Assembly (NCBI RefSeq): GCF_000328525.1
Contig: NC_019964.1
Location: 2,232,001 to 2,296,000 of the forward strand
DNA length: 64,000 nucleotides
Direction of reading: 5' to 3'
DNA from: Halovivax ruber XH-70
GTDB lineage: Archaea > Halobacteriota > Halobacteria > Halobacteriales > Natrialbaceae
A model generated the notes under the pieces. The model was not told where the DNA came from and did no database searches. It was given only the letters and a program-made list of their open reading frames with translations. A program made the position numbers and the translations under genes. Below, piece by piece: positions 26,594 to 34,165 of the stretch. Positions within the stretch are counted from its first letter, which is position 1. Each line of letters opens with the position of its first letter.

Positions 26594-26815
26594 TACGTTG
26601 GGTGCAGTGACCCGTCCTTGCGAGGGTAGTAGCTCGCCACCGTGACCCTGAATACCGCTTCGCCGTTTGCTGATGGAGATATGAACTCAGTATCTATCTC
26701 GCCGAGGCGGACTGTCCATTCGGGTGGTGTCAGTCGACGCCCCGCTTTCTCCCGGTCGGGCAACCGGATCCGACCGCGTCGACGGGAGATAGAACGGCCG
26801 ATATCCACCCGGAGC

Positions 26816-27151
26816 CTAGGCTTGCTGGTCCTCGAGCGACGAGAAGGTGATATGGCCGGAATCTCGAACCGTGATCCGGTATCCATGAAATTCGAACGTC
26901 AATTCCGCTCCTCGATCGCGGCCCCGAACGTGCTGGTCGAGCACATCCGGGTCGACGGCCCGGTTCAGCGGAAGCATGTCCGTGGGAGCGACAGTCGTAA
27001 TCGAGCTCAAGGAAAAGACCAGCGTCGTGGTCACGGTCCAGGACCAATCGGTGTCGTGGGACACCTGAAATCCGTTCGAACCGGGGTCGAATTCGGGGCG
27101 AACGAAGCGGTCGAAGCCTTCCCCGTCGGCGCTTTTGTAATTAGTTGACAT
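26816..27151 (-). CDS. Stand-alone HalOD1 output-domain protein
   Basis: 111 residues from ATG 27151. The HalOD1 pattern is present: an N-terminal beta strand and helix (SWTVTTTLVFSLSSITT), the PL...VDPDVLDQH motif, and closing strands ELTFEFHGYRITVRDSGHI. HalOD1 domains usually sit at the C-terminus of haloarchaeal signalling proteins or alone as about 100-residue proteins with unknown output. It lies in the AT-richer accessory stretch, divergent from nothing recognisable. Confidence 0.65.
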   Translation of the reverse strand: MSTNYKSADGEGFDRFVRPEFDPGSNGFQVSHDTDWSWTVTTTLVFSLSSITTVAPTDMLPLNRAVDPDVLDQHVRGRDRGAELTFEFHGYRITVRDSGHITFSSLEDQQA

Positions 27152-27526
27152 AGGTATGCTGGTCGACGGTATATTGAGTACACATCAACGAGGGCGATAA
27201 GTGCGTCGTCCCAAACGCCGAATTGAAGGTAGCCGTGCCGCTCGTGCTATCGGTGAGCAGTATTCAACCGGTCACCCACGTTTCCCTCGTGGGAAGCGAG
27301 GCACTCGTGATACGAACGCCAGGCGTGGTCTCAGTTCGAGGGTAATACGGAGCACGCCTCCGGGAGAAGAATCGAGTCGGCCGGCAGGGCCTATCCGTCG
27401 GCCGCCGGAGGAGTCGCCCACCGAAGCGGACGCTATCCGGGAGGACGATCGAACGGTCCGACTCGCGAGGTCGACCGAGATCAGGAAGTCACGTCCACTT
27501 CGAGGAGTGCGATACGAGCAGCGAGG
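27152..27526 (+). other. Gap without a supportable gene
   Basis: 375 bases between the HalOD1 gene and the small exported-like frame. Open frames here are Arg/Ser/Pro-rich and look like shadows. Near 27140-27190 the DNA is AT-rich and could hold the HalOD1 promoter. I see no RNA gene or repeat. Confidence 0.4.
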
Positions 27527-27805
27527 TTACCCGACCTCGCCGAACTGCTCGACGCTCTCCACGTCGCAGCCTGAGGCGAATAACGCCATCGATCGCCCGT
27601 ACTCCGAACTCATTACCGCCGTTCCAGGCACGTGCTCGTACGCTCGCGTCGGATTATCGCTGGGACACTGCTTGCCGACAGTGTCACCGCTGTCAGCCGT
27701 TGCGACTCCGGTCCCGGCTCCGAGCGTGAGAAGGACGAGGGTGAAAACCAGGAAGACGGTGATCGGTGATGGTACGGTGACCGATGACAGTACGGAATCT
27801 GACAC
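27527..27805 (-). CDS. Small protein with signal-like N-terminus, possibly truncated
   Basis: 92 residues if started at GTG 27805. A hydrophobic segment (PITVFLVFTLVLLTLGAGTG) followed by an Ala/Asp stretch resembles a signal peptide or one membrane span. The short mature part has two Cys (KQCPSDNPTR and ASGCDVES) that could pair. It may be a secreted small protein or the start of a broken gene. No family is recognised. Confidence 0.35.
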   Translation of the reverse strand: MSDSVLSSVTVPSPITVFLVFTLVLLTLGAGTGVATADSGDTVGKQCPSDNPTRAYEHVPGTAVMSSEYGRSMALFASGCDVESVEQFGEVG

Positions 27806-27988
27806 GATACTACCGCTAGGCGAATTCCGGCTAAAACGATTGTGGATAGCTAGGGTGGCTACTGTCGGATAAAATGAGAGCGGCTTGCGCTCGTGGCAAC
27901 CAGGGACCGCGGAGCGAGCGCGACCATCGAACACCGACTGACTCGGAGATCGCCTTCGCCGGTGACGTTCCGCTCGGCAGCCCCGGGC

Positions 27989-28891
27989 TCACGAGATATC
28001 GGACGTTGCCAACGGTTCCGCGTCCGCGAGCTGGTCGGCGTAGAGATTTTCCGCCCACTCGCGGGCCGACGGATCTCCGCACTCGATGAGTACCTCCGCG
28101 TTCCCGTTCTCGTTGTGGGCAGCCATGCCGATCTTGTCCTCGAAGAGGAACATTTCGAACGGAAGGCCGTCGTGGGCGTAGACCTCGAAGTTTCCGGTAT
28201 CGATGGACTCGTAGGCCTTTTCCGGGTATTCGGAGAGCATTAAATCGACGACTTCTCGATCGAAGAGGGCTTTGATTTCCATCCCGTTCATCATCTCCTT
28301 GTAGGCCACGTCGACGTAGACGGGGGAGATGACCGTCGAGAACATCCGGAGTCGGTCCGAGTTGCGTATCAGTTCCGTAATCCGGTGAATCGTCGCGTGT
28401 GGTTGACGGGCTTTCCGACGCGTGATTTTCGCGTCCGAGAACTGTTCGACGGTGATCCCGTTCCCGTTCATGTCGATCGAATTCAGGAACTGTTTGAGAG
28501 AGACTGCCGTAGCGGTCCGTCTTCCGAAGGACTCCATCTGTTCGGCGATCACCTCGCCGAAGCCGGTGAGTTCGTACGCCCCGTCCGACCCGTCGATGAT
28601 ATCGTGTTTTTCGAGCGAGTCGGTCGCTCGATGGACCGTCGACCGGGACATATCGACCTGCGCCGCCAGTTCGCTGGCATCGGCAGGCTCCGCCCGAAGC
28701 ACCCGCAGTAACGGTGCCCGACGGACGACCTCTAACAGGAATTCCCGGTTCTCGGTCGGCTGTGCCCCCGGTACCCCGTCGTTCCCGTGCATCGTTTCGA
28801 TGTCGTTCGTGTCGTCGGACCCTGCAGTAGCCGATTTCGCCCCGCCGTCGGCCACGGTGAAGTCACGACGGTGCTCGTTATGGTCGGTCAT
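27989..28891 (-). CDS. FilR1-type winged-helix transcriptional regulator
   Basis: 300 residues from ATG 28891. After an acidic disordered N-terminus comes a winged helix at about residues 48-112 (LLRVLRAEPADASELAAQ, STVHRATDSLEKHDII). The C-terminal FilR1 (formerly DUF1724) domain follows, with MFSTVISPVYVDVAYKEMM, FEVYAHDGLPFEMFLFED and an ending after GDPSAREWAENLYADQL. FilR1-type regulators in archaea are thought to sense small molecules. Its ATG overlaps the stop of the terpene-synthase-like gene (ATGA), so the two are co-translated and it may autoregulate the unit. Confidence 0.85.
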   Translation of the reverse strand: MTDHNEHRRDFTVADGGAKSATAGSDDTNDIETMHGNDGVPGAQPTENREFLLEVVRRAPLLRVLRAEPADASELAAQVDMSRSTVHRATDSLEKHDIIDGSDGAYELTGFGEVIAEQMESFGRRTATAVSLKQFLNSIDMNGNGITVEQFSDAKITRRKARQPHATIHRITELIRNSDRLRMFSTVISPVYVDVAYKEMMNGMEIKALFDREVVDLMLSEYPEKAYESIDTGNFEVYAHDGLPFEMFLFEDKIGMAAHNENGNAEVLIECGDPSAREWAENLYADQLADAEPLATSDIS

Positions 28892-29907
28892 TTCAACCCC
28901 CTGCTCGCGAGGTGATACTCCATCACCGTCTCGATACCGTCGAGGTAGGCCTCGATATCGACGGTATCGATCTCCGATTCGTACGCCCTCGCTTCGGCAA
29001 GTTCCGCACGCCATCGGGCCAGGAAAACGTCTTCGACGTCGTGCTCCCGAATCGTCCCGATGATCCGTTCGACGTCTTCCTCGCGAGAATCGGTCCGGAT
29101 CGCGCGGAGATCGGCCGCCGAGACGATGTCGCGTTCGAGCGCGTAGACGACGATCCCGGACGTAAAGTCCCCCTCGGCGACCTCGCGCTCCCAGGTCGTG
29201 ATCCAGTTGCCGATACGGACCATCCGCTGGGCCCGTTCGATCACCGTCCGAAGGGTCGACAGATCGGCGGATTCGAACGTCGGGGAGTGAACGAGATCGA
29301 TATTCGCGAATCCGAAGAGCATCATGTTGTGCGCATCGTACGTCCGTAACTCGGACCCGGTGACGAAGTCGATATTCTGGTTCGCGAGGAACGAGTACTT
29401 CATCGCGTTGAGCACTTGCTCCAGATCGAACCGGAAGATATCCTCGAATTCGCCACGCCGGGGGCTCTCCGAGACAGTCGGTTCGAATCGCTCCCAGACC
29501 TCGCTCGCAAAGGATAGGACGTCCGCGTCGACGCCATCGCGTTCGTGATCGACGGAGCGGTGGTCGAACGGAATCTTCGCGGCCTCCTCGTAGGTCGCGC
29601 GGTCCTGGTGTTTCTCGGCGACGTCGTCGAGGATGCTCACGAACATCAGGGCGGCGAGTTTGCCGTCACGCGTTCGCTCGGCATATTCGGGGGCGACCGA
29701 CGAGAGGGAGAACGCGGGGAAGAGGTGATGGGCCCACTTCCAGAGGAATCGATCTCGATCGCCGACGATTTCCTCGTAGGATTCGACCAGCCGGATCGAA
29801 TCGGCGGGGAGGGAATGATTCCGGACTCGTTCGAGCGCCACGTTCGGTTCTTCGAGCGCAGGCGGGTCGCTCGACCCGTCTGACGACGGCGATTGTGGGA
29901 CGGTCAT
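28888..29907 (-). CDS. Class I terpene synthase-like protein (predicted terpene cyclase)
   Basis: 339 residues, the length of bacterial class I terpene synthases, and mostly helical. The first metal motif is DDVAE at 94-98 (DDxxE, in SILDDVAEKHQD). The second is N234-x3-T238-x3-E242 (NWITTWERE), the NSE/DTE triad. R188 lies exactly 46 residues before N234, where the pyrophosphate sensor belongs, and D191-A192 match the linker and effector positions. Such enzymes ionise a prenyl diphosphate and cyclise it. The usual Asp after Asn in the triad is Trp, and the C-terminal RY pair is not clear. It is flanked by two regulators in one operon. Function is inferred from motifs only. Confidence 0.75.
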   Translation of the reverse strand: MTVPQSPSSDGSSDPPALEEPNVALERVRNHSLPADSIRLVESYEEIVGDRDRFLWKWAHHLFPAFSLSSVAPEYAERTRDGKLAALMFVSILDDVAEKHQDRATYEEAAKIPFDHRSVDHERDGVDADVLSFASEVWERFEPTVSESPRRGEFEDIFRFDLEQVLNAMKYSFLANQNIDFVTGSELRTYDAHNMMLFGFANIDLVHSPTFESADLSTLRTVIERAQRMVRIGNWITTWEREVAEGDFTSGIVVYALERDIVSAADLRAIRTDSREEDVERIIGTIREHDVEDVFLARWRAELAEARAYESEIDTVDIEAYLDGIETVMEYHLASRGLK

Positions 29908-29915
29908 AGATAGCG

Positions 29916-30308
29916 TTACTGCTCCCCGTTACCCTCGTCGATCGAAAGGAACTGCTCGACACGTTCCGACGCCACGTACCGGACGGTACCGGCCACCGGA
30001 TCGAAGCGAACCACTTCGGCGTCCGCGAGTTTCGGCACGTGAACGTGGTGGATGTCGGTCGCGATCCGTTCGCGTGCGGTTCCTGGCCCTGGCTTCGGCT
30101 CCTCGCGTTCGGCGACGAAATCGACGACATCCTCGACGGGGACGGCCTCAGCGGGCCGTCTCACCAGATACGTGAGGGCGTCACGCCGACGTTCGTTCGC
30201 GAGAAGGCGATGAACCTCGTCTACAGGTATCGGCTCTCGGGTCCGCTCGTGGGGGTCGCCGGCCGTAGACGAGGTAGTGTCAGTATTATGGGAGTAATTG
30301 TCCGTCAT
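29916..30308 (-). CDS. Winged-helix regulator (DUF7344-type), first gene of the terpene-synthase-like operon
   Basis: 130 residues from ATG 30308 (a TTG at 30320 is less likely). The helix-turn-helix core reads VDEVHRLLANERRRDALTYL, then VEDVVDFVAERE, and the wing DPVAGTVRYVASERV follows. This is the haloarchaeal DUF7344 winged-helix type, usually annotated from its ArsR-like fold. Its stop is eight bases before the ATG of the terpene-synthase-like gene. Tandem repeats at 30344-30364 just upstream are a candidate operator. Confidence 0.75.
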   Translation of the reverse strand: MTDNYSHNTDTTSSTAGDPHERTREPIPVDEVHRLLANERRRDALTYLVRRPAEAVPVEDVVDFVAEREEPKPGPGTARERIATDIHHVHVPKLADAEVVRFDPVAGTVRYVASERVEQFLSIDEGNGEQ

Positions 30309-30343
30309 TGACGGGTCCAAACGAGGCTGCTTGTTAAGTCTGG

Positions 30344-30364
30344 CTAGTAATCAGTAATTAGTAA
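30344..30364 (-). promoter_or_regulatory. Triple heptamer repeat, candidate operator
   Basis: On the minus strand the sequence reads TTACTAATTACTGATTACT, three tandem copies of an ATTACT-like unit with a seven-base period. It lies 36-56 bases before the ATG at 30308, just upstream of a TATA-like CTTAAC at about 30331-30336. This is the expected place for an activator or for the UAS/BRE. A related TTACTAGT occurs at 30670-30677. Confidence 0.4.
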
Positions 30365-30871
30365 GACGTATTTTACGGTAATAGCCCATTAGCCGAGCAG
30401 AGGAGTTAGAGTCGGTGACGGTATTACCCTTCCCGGACAGCACAAATACCGGGGGAGTTGGTAGAGTTACCAGTATCCAGCTACCAGCAAGGACGTGCCC
30501 GAAGGCGGTTGCCAACGGCCGACGCCGCAGCTCCCGTCGTGAGAGCCGGTAGCGAATCCGAAGAGTCGATTGAAGCAGTCGCGGTGACACACGTATCGGT
30601 CCACACCGATCGCACCGACTCCCGCGTAGGTACATGCGGCCTATCAAGCGCTATGTCAGCCCCAACTAGTTACTAGTCGATACAATTGCAATTGCGACAC
30701 ATTGGGCCCGGCTTTGCCACTGTACAGGTTACTCGCAATTCGATCTAACCATCAGACGGGCATGGTAACAGGTGAAGACGTATCAGCATCTCCGATCGAG
30801 TTGCGAACGTCAGCCGCCTGACCACCTGCTTATGAGCGTCACCCCCGACACCGGGTTGGCGGCGAACCAGT

Positions 30872-31009
30872 CGGTCGGCATTGGTGCTTGAACGGTCCCA
30901 GATCAATCTGTTCGACGCCGCCTCCGGCGACGCGCTCGTCCACGGGCTCACCAGGTTCGATCCGCAGGGCGCCAATACCGGACGGACGGGGACGCAGGTC
31001 GACAGCTGA
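30872..31009 (+). pseudogene. C-terminal coding remnant of a lost gene
   Basis: A 45-codon stretch ending at TGA 31007-31009 reads like a true C-terminus: LVLERSQINLFDAASGDAL and VHGLTRFDPQGANTG, with GC-rich third positions. There is no start codon, and upstream frames are broken. The family is unknown. It lies 45 bases before the ABC exporter gene. Confidence 0.35.
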
Positions 31010-31053
31010 GGCGGGGTTGCCTGTATTTCCGTCTCGACCACCTTATCCACAGT

Positions 31054-32121
31054 ATGTCGAACGATCGGTCAGTATCGAGCGCCAGCACCCACGGCGGGCA
31101 GTCCCAGAGTCAGAGAGCGGATCGGGCGAGCGGGACGGATCACGCGGCGATCGATCTCGAGGGACTCGAGGTGACCTACGGCGACGGAACGGAGGCGGTC
31201 AGAGGCATCGATATGACGGTCGCCAGTGGGGAGTTCTTCGGCTTTCTCGGCCCGAACGGGGCGGGCAAGACGACGGCGATCAAAGTCCTCGCGACGCTCC
31301 TGTCGCCAACGGCCGGTCGGGCGCGAGTGAACGGGTTCGACGTTCGCGACGAGCCTCGGAAGATCCGCGAGTCGATCGGATACATGGCCCAGGAGACGAG
31401 CATCGATCCGGAGCTCACCGCCGAGGAGAACGTCCGCTTTGCGTGCGAAGCCTACGGCGTACCGCGCGGCGAACGCGACGACCGAACGGCCGAGTTACTC
31501 GAACTCGTCGGCCTCGAAGCGGTCGCCGACAAGCGCTCCGAGGGCTTTTCCGGCGGGATGAAAAAGCGCCTCGACGCCGCGACGGCGCTGGTCCATCGAC
31601 CGCCGCTGGTCTTTCTCGACGAGCCCACGACCGGCCTCGATCCGTCGGCACGGAACCGGCTGTGGGAGTACTTCGAGCGGATCAACGAGCGCGGGACGAC
31701 GATCTTCCTGACGACACAGTACCTGGACGAGGCCGACCAGCTCTGTGAACGCCTGGCGGTGATATTGGACGGCGAAATCGTCGCAGAGGGATCGCCTGCG
31801 GACCTGAAACGAGCCGTCGGCGGCGACGTGCTCGACATCGACGTCGGAGGCGGCGCCGACGCCCGCGACCGCGCCGCGACGATCGCACGGGACGTCGCAG
31901 CGTTCGACGATGCGAGCATCGAGGCGACGGACGAAGGGCTCAGCGTCACGGCGGAAACGGCTCGCGAGTCGGGACCCGACCTGCTCGTCGCGCTGCGGGA
32001 CGCGGGAGTGACCGTCACCGGCTTCAACGTCCGCGCGCCGACGTTAGACGACGTGTTCCTCGCGATCACCGGCGAACGGGTCACCACCGATGCGGCAGAC
32101 GCCGGGGAGAACCCGCCATGA
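31054..32121 (+). CDS. DrrA-type ABC transporter ATP-binding protein
   Basis: 355 residues. Walker A is GPNGAGKTT, the signature GFSGGMKKRLD, Walker B LVFLDEPTTGLD. The H-loop position is Gln, in FLTTQYLDEADQL, which is typical of the DrrA (daunorubicin-resistance) subfamily. The C-terminal DUF4162-like extension (from about 245) is also usual for this group. It energises export by the permease encoded four bases inside its end. The substrate is unknown; lipids and drugs are common for this class. Confidence 0.92.
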   Translation: MSNDRSVSSASTHGGQSQSQRADRASGTDHAAIDLEGLEVTYGDGTEAVRGIDMTVASGEFFGFLGPNGAGKTTAIKVLATLLSPTAGRARVNGFDVRDEPRKIRESIGYMAQETSIDPELTAEENVRFACEAYGVPRGERDDRTAELLELVGLEAVADKRSEGFSGGMKKRLDAATALVHRPPLVFLDEPTTGLDPSARNRLWEYFERINERGTTIFLTTQYLDEADQLCERLAVILDGEIVAEGSPADLKRAVGGDVLDIDVGGGADARDRAATIARDVAAFDDASIEATDEGLSVTAETARESGPDLLVALRDAGVTVTGFNVRAPTLDDVFLAITGERVTTDAADAGENPP

Positions 32122-32996
32122 GTACGCCGGCTGCGGAGTCGACGACCGACCGCGAACCGGCCCGGACCACGAACACGTTCGTGGGAGACGTCTGGGTCAA
32201 CTTCAAGCGCTGGAATCTGAAAGCGGTGCGGAACCCGTTCGTCCTCGTCGTCTCGCTCGCCCAGCCGTTCATCTTCCTCGTCCTGTTCACGGAGGTGTTC
32301 GGCAACGTGGCCGGCGAGGCCGTCAGCCGGGGCCTTCCGGGTGTCAACTACACTACGTTCCTCGTCCCGGCGATCGCGATCCAGGTCGCACTCGCCTCGG
32401 CGGTCACCTCGGGAATCGGCCTCGTCAACGACATCGAGAACGGCATGTTCGAGAAGGTGCTCGTCTCGCCGATGAACCGGACGGCCGTCTTCGTCGGCAA
32501 GACCGCCGCCGAGGTGGTTCGTATCGCCATCCAGATCGGGATCATCCTCGGACTGGGCGTGGCCCTCGGCGCGGAGATCGCGACGGGCGTCGTCGGTGCT
32601 GTCGGCATCATCGCCGTCGGGATCGTCTTCTCGCTGTGGTTCATCGCGTTCTCGAACACGCTGGCGGTACTGACCCGGGATCAGGAATCGACGATCATCG
32701 GCGCGAACCTGTTACAGTTCCCGCTCCTGTTCCTCTCGAGTGCGTTCCTCCCGCTATCGACGCTCCCGACCTGGATCCAGGCCTTTGCCCGCCTCAATCC
32801 AGTCACCTACGGCGTCGACGCGACGCGCGCGATCATGCTCGACGAGGACGTGATGACCGTCCTCGACGTCACCACGTTCGGCGGCGCGCTCGACACGATT
32901 CTCCCCGCCGTGGCCGTGCTCATCGGGCTCGCCGTCGTCCTGGGCGCGATCGCGATATACCTGCTCTCGCGGGCGACAAGTTCCGACGTTAGATGA
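32118..32996 (+). CDS. ABC-2 type transporter permease (DrrB-like)
   Basis: 292 residues with six membrane helices: AQPFIFLVLFTEVFG first, then helices in FLVPAIAIQVALASAVTSG, IAIQIGIILGLGVALG, GAVGIIAVGIVFSLWF, LLQFPLLFLSSAFLPLSTLP and the last near 265-285. The NPVTYGVDATRAIML loop after helix five is the ABC-2 signature region. The ATG overlaps the stop of the ATPase gene, so this is a two-gene exporter operon. Confidence 0.9.
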   Translation: MSTPAAESTTDREPARTTNTFVGDVWVNFKRWNLKAVRNPFVLVVSLAQPFIFLVLFTEVFGNVAGEAVSRGLPGVNYTTFLVPAIAIQVALASAVTSGIGLVNDIENGMFEKVLVSPMNRTAVFVGKTAAEVVRIAIQIGIILGLGVALGAEIATGVVGAVGIIAVGIVFSLWFIAFSNTLAVLTRDQESTIIGANLLQFPLLFLSSAFLPLSTLPTWIQAFARLNPVTYGVDATRAIMLDEDVMTVLDVTTFGGALDTILPAVAVLIGLAVVLGAIAIYLLSRATSSDVR

Positions 32997-33053
32997 CGTT
33001 TCTGGGGCCCGTCGGGTTCTATATCGGTCGCGATCGTACGTGGACCGAGACCG

Positions 33054-33713
33054 ATGGGACGAGAACGCTTCGAAGACGGTTCGGGACCCGACTCGAACGC
33101 GGCGATGCTGCTGGACGAGTATCTTCCCGCCTTCGACGCCACGCAGGTCGAACACCGGATCGTCGACGCCGATCCCGAGACGACCTACGACGCGACGCTC
33201 GATGCGAACCTGCTGGACCTCGGACCGATCGTCCGACTCCTCGGGACGCTGCGGGCCGCGCCACAGGTCCTGGCCGACCGGCTTCGAGATCGCCCCAGGA
33301 CAGCGCCTCCCGAGCGGATGCGGTTCGCCGACGTGCCCGAGACCGACGAGTGGACGTTGCTCGCCGAATCGCCCGGCGAGGAGTACGTCTTCGGCGCCGT
33401 CGGGAAGTTCTGGCAACCGTCGATCCAGTGGCGGGCGGTCGACGCGGACGGGTTCACGGCATTCGACGAGCCAGGGTACGCTAAACTGGCGATCGGCCTG
33501 TCCGTGCGGCCCTACGGTGACCATCGGACGCTACTCTCCTACGAAGCACGGACGGCGACGACGAGCGAGTCCGCGCGACGCAGCTTCCGACGCTACTGGC
33601 GCGTCATCAGCCCGTTCGCCGGCTACCTGATGCGGCGCGCGCTCGCACGCATCGAAGCCGACGCCGAACGCCTGGCGAACCGGACGACGCGACGCCCGTC
33701 CCGGAGACGGTAA
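33054..33713 (+). CDS. SRPBCC/START-like protein
   Basis: 219 residues; the TATA-like TTCTATAT about 30 bases upstream supports ATG 33054. The fold pattern (HRIVDADPETTYDATLDANL, then EWTLLAESPGEEYVFGAVGKFWQ, LAIGLSVRPYGDHRTLLSYEARTATTSE, and the final long helix RRSFRRYWRVISPFAGYLMRR) suggests a helix-grip hydrophobic-ligand domain. It sits just after the exporter genes and may or may not be related to them. No catalytic residues are identifiable. Confidence 0.65.
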   Translation: MGRERFEDGSGPDSNAAMLLDEYLPAFDATQVEHRIVDADPETTYDATLDANLLDLGPIVRLLGTLRAAPQVLADRLRDRPRTAPPERMRFADVPETDEWTLLAESPGEEYVFGAVGKFWQPSIQWRAVDADGFTAFDEPGYAKLAIGLSVRPYGDHRTLLSYEARTATTSESARRSFRRYWRVISPFAGYLMRRALARIEADAERLANRTTRRPSRRR

Positions 33714-33771
33714 CCGGACCGGCCGAACCGGGCCCGGTCGCTATTCGGTCCTGCGCGTCGTAGCGGAACGC

Positions 33772-34050
33772 ATGGCTCGACGGTTGCAACTACGCGACTG
33801 GGACGCGCTCGTCGAGGAACTCCGCCGGTTCGGCGAGTCCGGAGACGTGACCGCGGACGCGGACTCGATTCGCCTCAACTTCGGAGCCGGGTCCGTCGAG
33901 CTGGAACGGGGCGGGCACGTCAGTACGGGAATGGCCCTTCACACCTTCGAGTACGACGGCGACGCGAGCATCGTCGTGGACCACGACGCGGGATCCCTCA
34001 CGATCGAATCCGGAAGCGTGACCTACACGTTCAGACGTCCCGGCGGATGA
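33772..34050 (+). CDS. Small hypothetical protein
   Basis: 92 residues, acidic, starting ARRLQLRDWDALVEEL. A helix is followed by four or five short beta strands (DSIRLNFGAGSVELER, GMALHTFEYDGDASIV, SLTIESGSVTYTFRRP). The layout is reminiscent of amphi-Trp-type small proteins, but the defining Trp residues are missing, so I leave it unnamed. It is convergent with halorhodopsin. Confidence 0.55.
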   Translation: MARRLQLRDWDALVEELRRFGESGDVTADADSIRLNFGAGSVELERGGHVSTGMALHTFEYDGDASIVVDHDAGSLTIESGSVTYTFRRPGG

Positions 34051-34165
34051 GCGTACGGCCGATGTCCGGCGGGGTCCGGGCCTCCACGGCCGGATCCCGT
34101 GTCGAACGACGACAGGGCCTGGCGGTGAGAGACGACCGGGGAGCCGCACCCCCACAACAGCCCAC

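Larger units (their letters stand above)
30309..31053 (+). other. Long intergenic stretch with palindromes and a gene remnant
   Basis: 745 bases between divergent units. It contains the candidate operator at 30344-30364, the palindrome ACTAGTTACTAGT (30665-30677), and ATTGCAATTG close to it (30685-30693). A plus-strand coding remnant follows at 30872-31009. Otherwise I see no intact gene; the 98-codon minus frame at 30351-30647 looks like a shadow. Confidence 0.5.

Noticed and set aside
27201-27872. 223-codon plus-strand frame in the accessory stretch
   Set aside because: Composition is Arg/Pro/Ser/Thr-rich as expected for an antisense frame, and a minus-strand frame with a signal-like segment is more protein-like.
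28888-29907. Reading the protein as a squalene/phytoene synthase or polyprenyl synthase
   Set aside because: It has a single DDxxE plus an NSE-type triad rather than two Asp-rich DDxxD motifs, and the sensor Arg spacing fits terpene cyclases.
30351-30647. 98-codon minus-strand frame upstream of the terpene-synthase-like operon
   Set aside because: Arg/Leu-rich with no GC3 bias and running through candidate regulatory DNA; treated as a shadow.
23000-31050. Integrated plasmid, provirus or insertion sequence as explanation of the AT-richer stretch
   Set aside because: No integrase, transposase, tRNA boundary or terminal repeats are visible; only the composition and decayed frames suggest acquisition.
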